NCBI GenBank assembly: GCA_022826125.1
Contig: JAJDVM010000348.1
Location: 1-38,554, forward strand
Length of the DNA stretch: 38,554 nucleotides
Source: Defluviicoccus sp.
Lineage (GTDB): Bacteria; Pseudomonadota; Alphaproteobacteria; MPNO01
Reading direction: 5' to 3'
Below, in pieces: positions 16,699 through 35,153 of the stretch. Each line of letters begins with the position of its first letter. Positions within the stretch are counted from its first letter, which is position 1. The notes below the pieces were generated by a model, which saw only the letters and a program-made list of their open reading frames with translations, searched no databases and was not told the DNA's origin. A program made the position numbers and the translations under genes.

Positions 16699-17697
16699 CT
16701 CGATGACGATCTTGCCGAAATGACCGGCTGCTTCCATGCAGCGGTAGGCCTCCCTGGCATCGGCGAAGGCGAAGCGCCGGTCGATCGCGGGATTCAGCCC
16801 GCCAGCCTCGATGGCGGCGTTCATGTCGAGAAACATGGCCCGGCTGCCGACATATATTCCGTCGAGGCGGATCGATTTGCGAAGGATCGGCGTGGGGTCG
16901 ACGGTGCCCTGGGTCAGCACGCCGATCATCGCGATATGGCCGCCGATGCGGACCGCTTCGATGGATTGCGCGAGCGTGCCGCCGCCGCCGACCTCCACGA
17001 CATGGTCCACGCCGTCCCCGCCGGTCAGCTCCCGCGCCGCCGCGGCCCAGTCCGGCGTGCGGGCGTAGTTGATCGTCCGCCACGCGCCCATGTTACGGGC
17101 GCGGCCGAGCTTGTCGTCGCTTTTCGACGTGACGATCGCGCGCGCGCCGATGAGGACGCAGAACTGAAGCGCGAAGATCGATACCCCGCCGGTGCCGAGC
17201 AGCAGCACCGTGTCGCCCGCCTTGAGGCCGCCCTTGTCGACCAGCGCGTTCCACGCCGTCAGCGCGGCGCAGGGCAGGGTCGCTGCCTCCGCGTAGTCGA
17301 GATGCGCGGGAACCGGCACGACCCCCCGGGCGTCGAGCACGACCTCTTCCGCGAGCATGCCGTCGAGCGCTCCGCCCAGGGCGCTTGCCATCGCGGCCGC
17401 CGAGATGCCGCCTGCCGCCCAGTCCTGAAAGAAGCACCCGGCGACCCGGTCGCCTTCGGCGATGCCGGAAACGCCCGGGCCGACGGCGGTCACGTCGCCG
17501 GCGCCGTCGGAATTGGGCACGCGCGGAAAGGCGAAGCCCCTCTGCGCCGGCGCCCGTACGGTGCTGAGATCGCGGTAGTTGATCGAATTGGCCCGCACCC
17601 GGATCCCGACCTGTCCGGGACCGGGCGCGGGGGAGGGCCGTTCGGCCGGTTCGAGGGCGTCGATGCCGCCCTCGCCGACGATCTGCCAGACTCTCAT
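16693..17697 (-). CDS. MDR-superfamily alcohol dehydrogenase / quinone oxidoreductase-like protein
   Basis: This 334-residue NAD(P)-dependent oxidoreductase has the GroES-like N-terminal domain ([14 protein letters not shown]) and a Rossmann domain with [15 protein letters not shown]. The structural-zinc cysteine cluster of true alcohol dehydrogenases is missing, and the usual catalytic Cys is replaced in NYRDLS. It therefore belongs with the quinone-reductase-like or enoyl-reductase-like zinc-free group. Substrate is unknown. ATG at 17697 is backed by GGAGGGA five bases upstream. It is divergent from the VanA-like Rieske gene across 118 bases. It is on the same strand as the DUF4242 gene, 60 bases before it. 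Confidence 0.85.
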   Translation of the reverse strand: MRVWQIVGEGGIDALEPAERPSPAPGPGQVGIRVRANSINYRDLSTVRAPAQRGFAFPRVPNSDGAGDVTAVGPGVSGIAEGDRVAGCFFQDWAAGGISAAAMASALGGALDGMLAEEVVLDARGVVPVPAHLDYAEAATLPCAALTAWNALVDKGGLKAGDTVLLLGTGGVSIFALQFCVLIGARAIVTSKSDDKLGRARNMGAWRTINYARTPDWAAAARELTGGDGVDHVVEVGGGGTLAQSIEAVRIGGHIAMIGVLTQGTVDPTPILRKSIRLDGIYVGSRAMFLDMNAAIEAGGLNPAIDRRFAFADAREAYRCMEAAGHFGKIVIEF

Positions 17698-17815
17698 GGG
17701 TCCCTCCGTCTTCGCCGACCGGACCTCCAGAACTACCGAAGGAGCGGTTCTAAATAAAGCGGATCGGCGCTAGGCTAGGGAGGCAAGACCGGAGGCGAGA
17801 GGAAGGACGACCGCA

Positions 17816-18883
17816 ATGAGCGCCGAGACGATCGCGCCGTTTCTGAGGAATGCCTGGTACGTTGCCGCCTGGCCGGAGGAGATCGGCGGCGAGCCGCTCG
17901 CCCGGACGATCATGAACCAGCCGATCGTGCTGTTCCGCGATGCCGGGGGCAGGGCGGCCGCGCTGGAGGACCGGTGCTGCCACCGCGGCGCGCCGCTCAC
18001 CCACGGAAGCGTCGTGGCGGAGGGAATCCAGTGCGGGTATCACGGGCTGGTCTACGACCGGGCCGGGCGATGCGTGCGCATCCCGGGTCAGGAGCGCATC
18101 GCCGGCGAGGCGCGCGTGCGCAGCTACCCGGTCGTGGAGCGGCAGCAATTCGTCTGGATCTGGATGGGCGATCCGGCGGCCACCGACGAGGACGCGATCC
18201 TGGATTTCCCCTATCACGACCAACCGGATCGCTGGCCGCACCGGCGCGCGATGTTCCGCATCGCCGCCAACTACATGATGATGATGGACAATCTGATGGA
18301 TCTGTCGCATCTGGGATATCTGCACGCCCGGACCATCGGGGGGTCCGGACTGGCCCATTCCACCGCCGAGATGACGGTCGAGCGGAGACCGACGGGTGTT
18401 CTGTTGACCCGCGAGATGCACGGGATGCCGCCGCCGCCCACCTTCGTCAAAGCGGTCGGTTTCGAAGGCCCGATCGACCGGCGCCAGGAGTTCGAGTACG
18501 TCGCCCCGTCCGCGGTCCTGCAGTGGGCGAGCGCGGTCGATACCGGCAAGGACCTCAAGGACGAAAGCGATCCGGGCGGCTTCAGGAACCGGCTGTTCCA
18601 CGGCGCGACGCCGGAGACCGAGTCGAGCTTCCACTATTTCTGGTCGGCGGCGATCGGTTACCGGACCGACGAACCGCAAGCCGTCGACGAGTTCTTCCAG
18701 GAAGTCCATGCGACCTTCCTCGAGGACAAGGCGATCATGGAAGCGCAGCAGGCCCGCATCGCGCTGGAGCCCGACCGCGAGCTGGTGGCGATACGCGCCG
18801 ACAACGCCGTCGTCGCCGCGCGCCGGCACCTTCGGCGTCTGCTGGACGAGGAAGGCGCCGTGCAGTCCATCGCCGCGGAATAG
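17816..18883 (+). CDS. Rieske aromatic demethylase, VanA-like
   Basis: This 355-residue terminal oxygenase resembles vanillate O-demethylase subunit A. FLRNAWYVAAWPEEI at the start is typical of this branch. Rieske ligands are C54/H56 (CCHRGAPL) and C73/H76 (CGYHGLVYD). The mononuclear site is complete in DNLMDLSHLGYLH: N159, D162, H165 and H170. The expected activity is O- or N-demethylation or ring hydroxylation of a small aromatic or amine. ATG at 17816 follows GGAAGGA at about 8 bases. A -10-like GGCTAGGGA lies about 45 bases upstream. No reductase (VanB) gene is adjacent. It is on the same strand as the PPTase gene but 86 bases before it, so co-transcription is possible but its role in the PKS cluster is not indicated. 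Confidence 0.88.
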   Translation: MSAETIAPFLRNAWYVAAWPEEIGGEPLARTIMNQPIVLFRDAGGRAAALEDRCCHRGAPLTHGSVVAEGIQCGYHGLVYDRAGRCVRIPGQERIAGEARVRSYPVVERQQFVWIWMGDPAATDEDAILDFPYHDQPDRWPHRRAMFRIAANYMMMMDNLMDLSHLGYLHARTIGGSGLAHSTAEMTVERRPTGVLLTREMHGMPPPPTFVKAVGFEGPIDRRQEFEYVAPSAVLQWASAVDTGKDLKDESDPGGFRNRLFHGATPETESSFHYFWSAAIGYRTDEPQAVDEFFQEVHATFLEDKAIMEAQQARIALEPDRELVAIRADNAVVAARRHLRRLLDEEGAVQSIAAE

Positions 18884-18969
18884 CGGTTCGGCGGGCGCCC
18901 GACCCGGCGGCGAACGCGATCGGCGACCGGCGGCGCGCCCCGCGATCCGGTCGACGGCGGCTTCCGGCG

Positions 18970-19743
18970 ATGACAAGGGAACGATGGTGGACACCCTGGC
19001 GCGAGGTGGAGGGCGTGATCGTCCTTCACGTGGACCTCGCGCCGGACGAGGCCCGCGAAGCCCGCGCCGTCTCCTTGCTCGACGAGGCCGAGACGGCGCG
19101 CTGGCGCCGCATCCTGTCGGCGCGCGCCCGGCGCGAGTTCGCTCTCTGCCGGGCCGCGCTCCGCGTCATCCTCTCCGAGCGCCTCGGCTGCGCGGGCCGG
19201 CAACTCTCGTTCGATTATCTGGAGCACGGCAAGCCGGCCGCCAGGGTAGCCGGCCAGCCGGTCGATGCGGGATTCAATGTCAGTCACAGCGGTCGGCACG
19301 GCCTCATCGCGATCGCCGGGTATGACTGTCTCGGCGTCGATGTCGAGGAGCGGGTTTCGCAACGCGATCTCGAGGGAATCGGCAGTCTGGTATACGGCCC
19401 CATGGAACGGCGGTTGCTGGGGAATGCGGCGGGTCGGGAAAGGGTCCGTCTCTTCTATCGCCTGTGGAGCATGAAGGAGGCGCTGATAAAGGCTCTCGGC
19501 GCCGGGTTTTCGCTGAACCCGACCGGTTTCCAGATCCCCGCGCCGATGCTGCGGGGAGACCGGTCCGGCGCGTTTCGATTCCCGCATCTGCCGTCGCAGA
19601 CCTGGCGCCTGCTGGATCTGGGAGAGCCGCGCTTCGCCGCCGCGCTTGCCTACAGGCTGCCCCCCTCGTCCGCACCGGTTCGGCGTATCGGGGGCTTGCC
19701 GGAGTCCGGGGAGGTCCGTAAGCTTCTCAAGCCAGACTTGTGA
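18970..19743 (+). CDS. Sfp-type 4'-phosphopantetheinyl transferase
   Basis: This 257-residue enzyme moves the phosphopantetheine arm of CoA onto a conserved Ser of carrier proteins. The family motifs are all visible: FNVSHSGRHGLIAI, GVDVEE (metal-binding acidic residues) and LWSMKEALIKALG (W-S-x-K-E-A). Two-domain Sfp length argues for secondary metabolism, since AcpS of fatty-acid synthesis is half this size. The start is ATG at 18970, with no good ribosome-binding site; the frame is open far upstream, but that part is shadow of the Rieske gene. It is followed after 94 bases by a free ACP, then a hydrolase, and faces the PKS. The likely clients are the PKS ACP (Ser 2534) and the free ACP (Ser 35). 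Confidence 0.92.
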   Translation: MTRERWWTPWREVEGVIVLHVDLAPDEAREARAVSLLDEAETARWRRILSARARREFALCRAALRVILSERLGCAGRQLSFDYLEHGKPAARVAGQPVDAGFNVSHSGRHGLIAIAGYDCLGVDVEERVSQRDLEGIGSLVYGPMERRLLGNAAGRERVRLFYRLWSMKEALIKALGAGFSLNPTGFQIPAPMLRGDRSGAFRFPHLPSQTWRLLDLGEPRFAAALAYRLPPSSAPVRRIGGLPESGEVRKLLKPDL

Positions 19744-19837
19744 TGCTCATATGCTTGTTGGGCATTGCGTTCGGGCACGTGATTGAAACCGGCGTGAGGT
19801 TCGCGCCCGACCACCGACAGATAGGGAGTCCACGTTC

Positions 19838-20065
19838 ATGTCGTCGACCACAGACCGGCTGAAGAAAATCATCGCGGACAATTTCGAGCTGGACCACGAG
19901 CCTGACTTCGGGGCCCAGTTCAGCGACGTTGGCGTTTCCTCGGTAGAGGCGGTTGCGTTCTACAAGGAGGTCAACGACGAGTTCGGCCTGGGGCTGGCCG
20001 CGGACGACTGCCTCCAGTTCAAGACCCTGCAGGACCTCGTCTCGTTTATCGACGCGCGCGCCTGA
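19838..20065 (+). CDS. Discrete acyl carrier protein
   Basis: This 75-residue ACP forms a single four-helix domain. The attachment motif is DVGVSSVEAVAF, with S35 (second Ser) in the canonical position five residues after the Asp. This differs from the usual D-S-L form, with Val after the Ser, as in several stand-alone secondary-metabolism carriers. GGGAG lies about 12 bases before the ATG. It follows the PPTase gene by 94 bases and is followed by a strong hairpin at 20132-20155. The PKS on the other strand ends in a KS-AT unit without an ACP, so this protein could be its missing carrier in trans; that is inference. It could also serve an unrelated acyl ligase encoded elsewhere. Confidence 0.88.
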   Translation: MSSTTDRLKKIIADNFELDHEPDFGAQFSDVGVSSVEAVAFYKEVNDEFGLGLAADDCLQFKTLQDLVSFIDARA

Positions 20066-20131
20066 CGTAACGAGCCGGGACGCCCGAGCGCATTCGCCGC
20101 CCGGCTCCCGGCTCCACGCGCGCAAGAACCG

Positions 20132-20155
20132 ACCGCCTCCGAATCCGGAGGCGGT
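20132..20155 (+). terminator. GC-rich hairpin between ACP and hydrolase genes
   Basis: ACCGCCTCCG at 20132-20141 pairs perfectly with CGGAGGCGGT at 20146-20155 around a four-base AATC loop. It lies 67 bases after the ACP stop and 65 bases before the hydrolase start. The trailing bases (TCGCGTATTG) lack a U-run, so it would be a weak intrinsic terminator or an RNA-stabilising or attenuating structure. It could make ACP more abundant than the hydrolase. Confidence 0.55.
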
Positions 20156-20220
20156 TCGCGTATTGAGCGGGGCGCGCCCCGTTCGATGGGCGACGCCAAG
20201 AGGAAACCGGACCCTCCGCC

Positions 20221-21120
20221 ATGACGACAGAAGCGGTTTGGAAGATTCCCGAGCCCCTTTCGACATGTGATGTCCGGCTCGACGACAGCACCGTTACCAC
20301 GGTTCGGCGACACGGCAATCCGTCGGGCCCGCGGATGGTTCTGAGCCACGGCAACGGTCTCGCCGCCGATCTCTACTACCCGTTCTGGTCGTTGCTCGCC
20401 GGCGATTTCGACCTGGCGGTCTACGACGTCAGGAACCATGGCTGGAATAGCGTCGGCGACCAGCGGGACCACAATATTCCCACGCTGATCTCCGACCATG
20501 ACATCGTTCTCGACGCCATCGCCCGCGTTTATGGCGACAAGCCGACCGTCGGGGTCTTTCACTCCCTCTCGACGCTCGTGCCGCTTCTGTCTTTGTCCGA
20601 GCCTTACGCGGCGCTGGTTCTGTTCGACCCGCCTCTGTGCAAACCGGGCGCCAGCCAGATAGAGCTTCATGAGGCCGCGGAGCGCGCGGCCGCGACGATC
20701 CGAAAGCGGGGACACCGCTTCAAGACGCGCGAGGCGTTTGCCGAGTTCCTCGGCCTCGTGCCGACTTTCGCGCGGGTCGTTCCCGGTGTCCACGAGCTCA
20801 TGGCCCGAACGACGCTACGAAAATCCGCGAGCGACGAGCGATACGAGCTGCGCTGCCCACGCGAGTACGAGGCCCAGCTCATGGACTACGCGAGGAGCTT
20901 CTTCCCCCTCCTGGACCTCGACCTGCTCTACTGCCCGACGAAGGTCATCGGGGGAGATCCGACCGTCAGGAACGCCTACCTTCCGACCTTCGACCTGGGA
21001 CAGGTCTCGGTCGTGGACTACGATTTCGTGCCCGACGCGACCCATTTGCTTCAGTTGGAAGAGCCGGAGGAGTGTGCCGCGCTGCTCCGGGAGTTCCTGG
21101 CGAGCCTCGGCATTCCATAG
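20221..21120 (+). CDS. Alpha/beta hydrolase, possible discrete thioesterase of the PKS
   Basis: This 299-residue protein has the alpha/beta-hydrolase fold. The oxyanion strand is MVLSHGNGLAAD (residues 39-50). The nucleophile elbow is GVFHSLST, with S115, so the usual G-x-S-x-G is altered to F-H-S-L-S. The catalytic His is H275 in DATHLLQLEEP, and an Asp from the preceding strand is expected to complete the triad. No signal peptide is seen, so it is cytosolic. The ribosome-binding site is poor (GAGGAAA about 14 bases away). It is convergent with the PKS, the two stops being 19 bases apart. The PKS has no thioesterase domain, so release or editing of the acyl chain by this enzyme is a reasonable inference. 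Esterase or dehalogenase-like roles are alternatives. Confidence 0.78.
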   Translation: MTTEAVWKIPEPLSTCDVRLDDSTVTTVRRHGNPSGPRMVLSHGNGLAADLYYPFWSLLAGDFDLAVYDVRNHGWNSVGDQRDHNIPTLISDHDIVLDAIARVYGDKPTVGVFHSLSTLVPLLSLSEPYAALVLFDPPLCKPGASQIELHEAAERAAATIRKRGHRFKTREAFAEFLGLVPTFARVVPGVHELMARTTLRKSASDERYELRCPREYEAQLMDYARSFFPLLDLDLLYCPTKVIGGDPTVRNAYLPTFDLGQVSVVDYDFVPDATHLLQLEEPEECAALLREFLASLGIP

Positions 21121-21139
21121 GCTGCGGAGACCTTTCCGC

Positions 21140-31372
<10,233 letters not shown>

Positions 31373-31527
31373 ACTTCCCCGATCGAAAGATCGCCAAGAC
31401 TCTGCGGACAAACAATACTTGCTCGTGCATACATATACCGAAAGCCGGTCCGCCGCACGCACGAGCCGTGTCCCGTACCGGTGCCCGCGCGCGACATCGG
31501 AGCGTCAGGCCCCACGGAGAATCACCG
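31373..31527. promoter_or_regulatory. Divergent promoter region between PKS and GGT-family gene
   Basis: These 155 bases separate the PKS start from the Ntn-hydrolase start. The part 31401-31440 is markedly AT-richer than the surroundings (ACAAACAATACTT, ATACATATACC), as expected for promoters. CGATC at 31380-31384 and GATCG at 31389-31393 form a small inverted repeat around GAAA, close to the PKS ribosome-binding site. None of the 29-bp promoter-like elements occurs here, so PKS control differs from the catabolic units. Exact -35/-10 boxes cannot be assigned with confidence. Confidence 0.45.
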
Positions 31528-33234
31528 ATGGCGATGCAGCCCCCGATCCATGCCACCCATCACATGGTCGCCTCCGGTCACCATCTGGCGACGCAGGCGG
31601 GCTACGATGTGCTCGAAGCGGGCGGCAACGCGGTCGACGCGGGGGTCGCGGCCGGGATCGCCCTCGGCGTGCTGCACAGCGATCTGGTGCAGTTCGCCGG
31701 CGTCGCGCCCATCATGATCTATCTGGCCGAAGAGGACCGGGTCACGACCGTCAGCGGGCTCGGCTGGTGGCCGCGCGCGGCCTCGCTGGAACGCTTCGTC
31801 TCCGAATTCGGCGGCCGGATCCCGGACGGCATCCTGCGCACCGTCGTCCCCGCCGCGCCCGACGCCTGGATCGCCGCGCTTCGGCGGTACGGCACGATGT
31901 CGTTCGCCGATGTCGCCTCGGCCGCGTTCCGCTACGCGAACGAGGGGTTTTCGGTTCACCCGCTGATGGCCGGAAACCTCGCCGCCCATGCCGGCGAGTA
32001 CCGCCGCTGGGACTCGAGCCGGGACATCTATCTCCCCGGGGGAAAGCCGCCCGTCGTGGGCGAACGCTTCGTGCAGGCCGACCTTGCCGGCGCCATCCGA
32101 CACATGATCGACGAGGCGGCGGCGGCGCGGGGAGGGCGGGAGGCCGGGCTCGCCGCCGCGCGCGATGCCTTCTATCGCGGCGATCTCGCCCGCGCCATGG
32201 TCCGCTGCCATGAGGAAGCCGGCGGCTGGCTGACGATGGAGGACCTCGCGGAATACGGGAGCGCGGAAGAGGAGCCCGTGCTCGCGCGCCTCGGGGAGAT
32301 CGAGCTCTACACCTGCGGGCCCTGGTGCCAGGGGCCGGTTCTCGCCCAGATGATCGGCCTGCTCGACGGGATTGAAATCGAGTCGCTGGGGCACAACAGC
32401 GCGCGATACGTGCACACGATCGCCGAGGCGATGAAGCTGTGCTTCGCGGATCGCGAACGCTACTACGGCGACCCTAGATTCGTGGACGTTCCTCTCTCCC
32501 GGCTCCTTTCGGCCGAATACGCCCGGGAGCGGCGCGCCCTGATCCGGCCCGACCGGGCTTGGCCCGGCATGCCTCCCGCGGGCGGGGAGGATGCTTCGCA
32601 ACCGGGCGGAACCGCGGCCGACGCCGTGGCATCTCCGGTTTCCGCTTCCCCCGACACGTCGTATTGCTGCGCCGTCGACCGCCACGGCAACTGCTTCTCG
32701 GCCACGCCGAGCGATGTCTCGTGGCAGTCGCCGGTGGTTCCCGGCACCGGCCTCTGCCCCTCGTCGCGCGGCTCGCAGTCCTGGGCGGTGCCCGGCCACG
32801 CCTCCTCGGTCGCACCCGGCAAGCGCCCGCGTCTCACCCCCAACCCCGCCTTCGCCAGGGTTCGCGGGCGTTGGGCAATGCCGTTCGGCACGCCCGGCGG
32901 CGACGTGCAGACCCAGGCCATGCTCCAGGTCCTGCTCAACGTCACCCGGTTCGGGATGAGCACCCAGGATGCGATCGAGGCGCCCCGCTTCGCGACCCGG
33001 AGCTTCCCCAACTCGTTCGAGCCGCACGAGGAGTTCCCGGGCCGGCTCGCGGTCGAAGAGGGAATTCCGGACCCGGTCGCCCGGGATCTCGCCGCGCGCG
33101 GCCACGATGTCGAACGGATCGAGGACCGCTCCCCCGTGATGGGGGCCGTCTGCGCCATCGAGCTCGACGTCGAGTCCGGAATCATGGAAGGCGGAGCGGA
33201 CCCCAGGCGCATGAGCCGCGCGATGGGCCGTTGA
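31528..33234 (+). CDS. Gamma-glutamyltransferase family Ntn hydrolase
   Basis: This 568-residue protein resembles gamma-glutamyltranspeptidases, which self-cleave into two subunits and expose an N-terminal Thr. The N-terminal part has LEAGGNAVDAGVAAGIALGV, a family hallmark. The cleavage site is most likely before T377 in SPDTSYCCAVDRHGNCFS, where classical GGTs have T-T-H or T-S-H followed by a VVD strand. The C-terminal part has FGTPGGDVQTQAMLQVLLN, also typical. No signal peptide is seen at the chosen start, so it may be cytosolic, as in the oxamate-amidohydrolase and acylase-like branches. ATG at 31528 follows GGAGAA at 8 bases. The open frame extends back to 31354, overlapping the PKS start on the other strand. 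Its stop is 3 bases from that of the convergent oxygenase gene. Confidence 0.87.
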   Translation: MAMQPPIHATHHMVASGHHLATQAGYDVLEAGGNAVDAGVAAGIALGVLHSDLVQFAGVAPIMIYLAEEDRVTTVSGLGWWPRAASLERFVSEFGGRIPDGILRTVVPAAPDAWIAALRRYGTMSFADVASAAFRYANEGFSVHPLMAGNLAAHAGEYRRWDSSRDIYLPGGKPPVVGERFVQADLAGAIRHMIDEAAAARGGREAGLAAARDAFYRGDLARAMVRCHEEAGGWLTMEDLAEYGSAEEEPVLARLGEIELYTCGPWCQGPVLAQMIGLLDGIEIESLGHNSARYVHTIAEAMKLCFADRERYYGDPRFVDVPLSRLLSAEYARERRALIRPDRAWPGMPPAGGEDASQPGGTAADAVASPVSASPDTSYCCAVDRHGNCFSATPSDVSWQSPVVPGTGLCPSSRGSQSWAVPGHASSVAPGKRPRLTPNPAFARVRGRWAMPFGTPGGDVQTQAMLQVLLNVTRFGMSTQDAIEAPRFATRSFPNSFEPHEEFPGRLAVEEGIPDPVARDLAARGHDVERIEDRSPVMGAVCAIELDVESGIMEGGADPRRMSRAMGR

Positions 33235-33237
33235 TCG

Positions 33238-34182
33238 TCACCCCGTAGCCAGATCCTGCTGATCGGACGCGTTGTAGTTGGCGTCGTACCACCAGGCGAG
33301 ATGGTCCCCGTAGACGACCGGGGGCCAGCGCGGCGGGTCGCCGGGGCCCGTGCAGGTCGGCGCGCAGAGGATTTCGGCGTCTAGGTTGGGACCGAAAAAA
33401 TAGGGGATCGCGTAACGGTGGCGCCCGGCCGGCGGCAAGGCGCGGTGCGGGGTCGACTTGTAGCGCCCGTTGGTCCAGCGGTGCAGCATGTCGCCGGTGT
33501 TGACGACGAAGGAGTCCTCGACGAAGGGCACGTCTTCCCAGCCGTCCTCCCCGCGCCGGATCTGCAGACCTGGCACGCCCGACTGCGCGAGGAAGGTCAT
33601 GAAATTGACGTCGGTGTGGGGCGCGATTCCGTAGCGCCCCGGCTCGCGCTTCGCGGGCGGATAATGGGACAGCCGGAAGGAGAACTGGCTGCGCGTGAAA
33701 TGGGGCGCGAACCAGTCCTCCGGCAGCCCGAGGGAGAGGGAAAGCGCCGGCAGGACGCTCACCGCCAAGCGGTCCACCGCCGCGCAATAGTCCAGCACGG
33801 TTTCGCGAAATCCGGGCAGGTCCGCCGGCCAGCGGTTGGGTCCGGCGAAGCGCCGCCCCGCCAGCGGATCGTCCGGTCCGCGCTCCCGCTTGATGAAAAA
33901 GGCCTCGTTCATGTCCGGCAGCGCGTCCTCGCTCGCCCTCGAGGTGCGCACGTTGTAGCGCGCCATCGCCATGTAGCCGTTGTTGTGCTCGTTCATAAGG
34001 ACGGCGTGCTTGGCCGCTTCCGGCTGGGCGTGGAACCGTTCCGCTTCGGCGAAGGTCCGCCGGACGAGGTCCCGGGGCACGCCATGGTTCACGACGATGA
34101 AGAAGCCCACACGCTCCAGCGCGTCCGCGAGCGCGCCGGCCACGTCGTCCCGGCTCCGGGAGAGGTCGATCAGGGGAATCAT
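33238..34182 (-). CDS. 2-oxoglutarate/Fe(II) oxygenase, isopenicillin-N-synthase-like
   Basis: This 314-residue enzyme has the jelly-roll fold of the IPNS/ACC-oxidase family. The N-terminal non-heme dioxygenase domain has VGFFIVVNHGVP. Iron ligands are H189 and D191 (APHTDVNFMTFL) and H246 (STPHRAL). R256 in HRYAIPYFF is at the position that binds the 2-oxoglutarate carboxylate. The substrate is unknown. ATG at 34182 is preferred because MIPLIDLSR is the usual family start; an upstream ATG at 34212 adds ten residues. GAAGGGAAACGAGG precedes it. Copy C of the conserved promoter-like element lies 48-76 bases upstream. The gene is convergent with the GGT-family gene and divergent from the creatininase gene. 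Confidence 0.87.
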   Translation of the reverse strand: MIPLIDLSRSRDDVAGALADALERVGFFIVVNHGVPRDLVRRTFAEAERFHAQPEAAKHAVLMNEHNNGYMAMARYNVRTSRASEDALPDMNEAFFIKRERGPDDPLAGRRFAGPNRWPADLPGFRETVLDYCAAVDRLAVSVLPALSLSLGLPEDWFAPHFTRSQFSFRLSHYPPAKREPGRYGIAPHTDVNFMTFLAQSGVPGLQIRRGEDGWEDVPFVEDSFVVNTGDMLHRWTNGRYKSTPHRALPPAGRHRYAIPYFFGPNLDAEILCAPTCTGPGDPPRWPPVVYGDHLAWWYDANYNASDQQDLATG

Positions 34183-34229
34183 GGCCTCGTTTCCCTTCGT
34201 CCGTCCCGCCAAGCCTCGGCCGGCTGGAA

Positions 34230-34258
34230 GGTTAGTGCATTGGCGGTTGCGCGGCCAA
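34230..34258 (-). promoter_or_regulatory. Conserved promoter-like element, copy C (upstream of 2OG oxygenase)
   Basis: The minus strand reads TTGGCC, 17 bases, CTAACC, with a spacer containing CAACCGCCAATGCA. Against copy A, 24 of 29 positions agree, including both hexamers except the last base. It is placed correctly to drive the oxygenase gene with a leader of roughly 40 bases. The rest of the 194-base divergent region holds the creatininase promoter on the other strand, which shows no copy. Confidence 0.6.
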
Positions 34259-34376
34259 GCGGGACGGCCCGGCCGGCCAGGCCTTCCGGGAGCGCTGGTC
34301 TTCCCAGCAGTTCGCTCTTACGATTTTCGGGGAGCGGGCGGCGTTCCCGAGGCCCGCGGGACGAGGAGGCCACGGA

Positions 34377-35153
34377 ATGGAAAAGACCGGCAAGCCGGTG
34401 ATCTACGACGAGCTGTCCTGGATGGCCGCCCGGGAGCTGGTCGAGGGCGGCATGGACATGGCGATCGTGCCGACCGGCGCGACCGAGCAGCACGGCCCGC
34501 ATCTGCCGATGAACGTGGACTATCTGGTGGCCTACCGGATCGCGCTCGGCGTCTCGGAACGCACCGGGGTTCCGGTGCTGCCGCCGCTCCCGGTCGGCCA
34601 TTCGGGCGGTCACGACGGCATTCCGGGCACGGTGTCGCTGAGCCCGGAGACCTTCCAGAAGGTGGTCGAGGAGATCGCCGAGGGTCTCTACGCCACCGGC
34701 TTCCGGCGCCTGCTGTTCCTCAACGGGCATTTGCCCAACATCCACCCGCTCAACTGCGCGGCGGTGAACCTCAGGGTGAGCCGTCCGGACTTCAAGATCC
34801 AGGCGCTCAGCTGGTGGGACATCACGCCCGAGATCCAGAAGAAATTCTACGGCGACGAGAGCTACGGCGTGCCGCACGGCAACATCGTCGAGACCTCGAT
34901 CATGCGCTACTTCCGCGACGATCTGGTCGACATGACCAAGGCGAAGAAGGTCGGCGGCAAGGGCAAGACGCTCTTCTTCTACTACCTGCTGCGCCAGGTT
35001 TCGCTGTCCGGGCACGGCGGCGACCCGAGCGGGGCTACCGTCGAGCTGGGCGAGGAGCTCTACCGGATGGCGGTCGACGGGCTGGTGCCGCAGATCGAGA
35101 AGGCGCTGACCGAGGAGCCGCCGGAGCTTGCCGACGGGCTGCCCCAACCATGA
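34377..35153 (+). CDS. Creatininase family amidohydrolase
   Basis: This 258-residue metal-dependent amidohydrolase has the characteristic two-metal site GATEQHGPHLP (E37, H39, H42), NVDY (D48), LNGHLPN, and a final Glu in HGNIVETSIM. Creatininase opens creatinine to creatine, but the family also contains hydrolases of other cyclic amides and of formamidopyrimidines, so the exact substrate is open. ATG at 34377 has GAGGAGG 7 bases upstream, one of the strongest sites in the window. Its TGA overlaps the ATG of the next gene as ATGA, so the two products are made together. The partner is a carbamoylase-type enzyme, which supports a cyclic ureide or creatinine-like route. Confidence 0.88.
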   Translation: MEKTGKPVIYDELSWMAARELVEGGMDMAIVPTGATEQHGPHLPMNVDYLVAYRIALGVSERTGVPVLPPLPVGHSGGHDGIPGTVSLSPETFQKVVEEIAEGLYATGFRRLLFLNGHLPNIHPLNCAAVNLRVSRPDFKIQALSWWDITPEIQKKFYGDESYGVPHGNIVETSIMRYFRDDLVDMTKAKKVGGKGKTLFFYYLLRQVSLSGHGGDPSGATVELGEELYRMAVDGLVPQIEKALTEEPPELADGLPQP

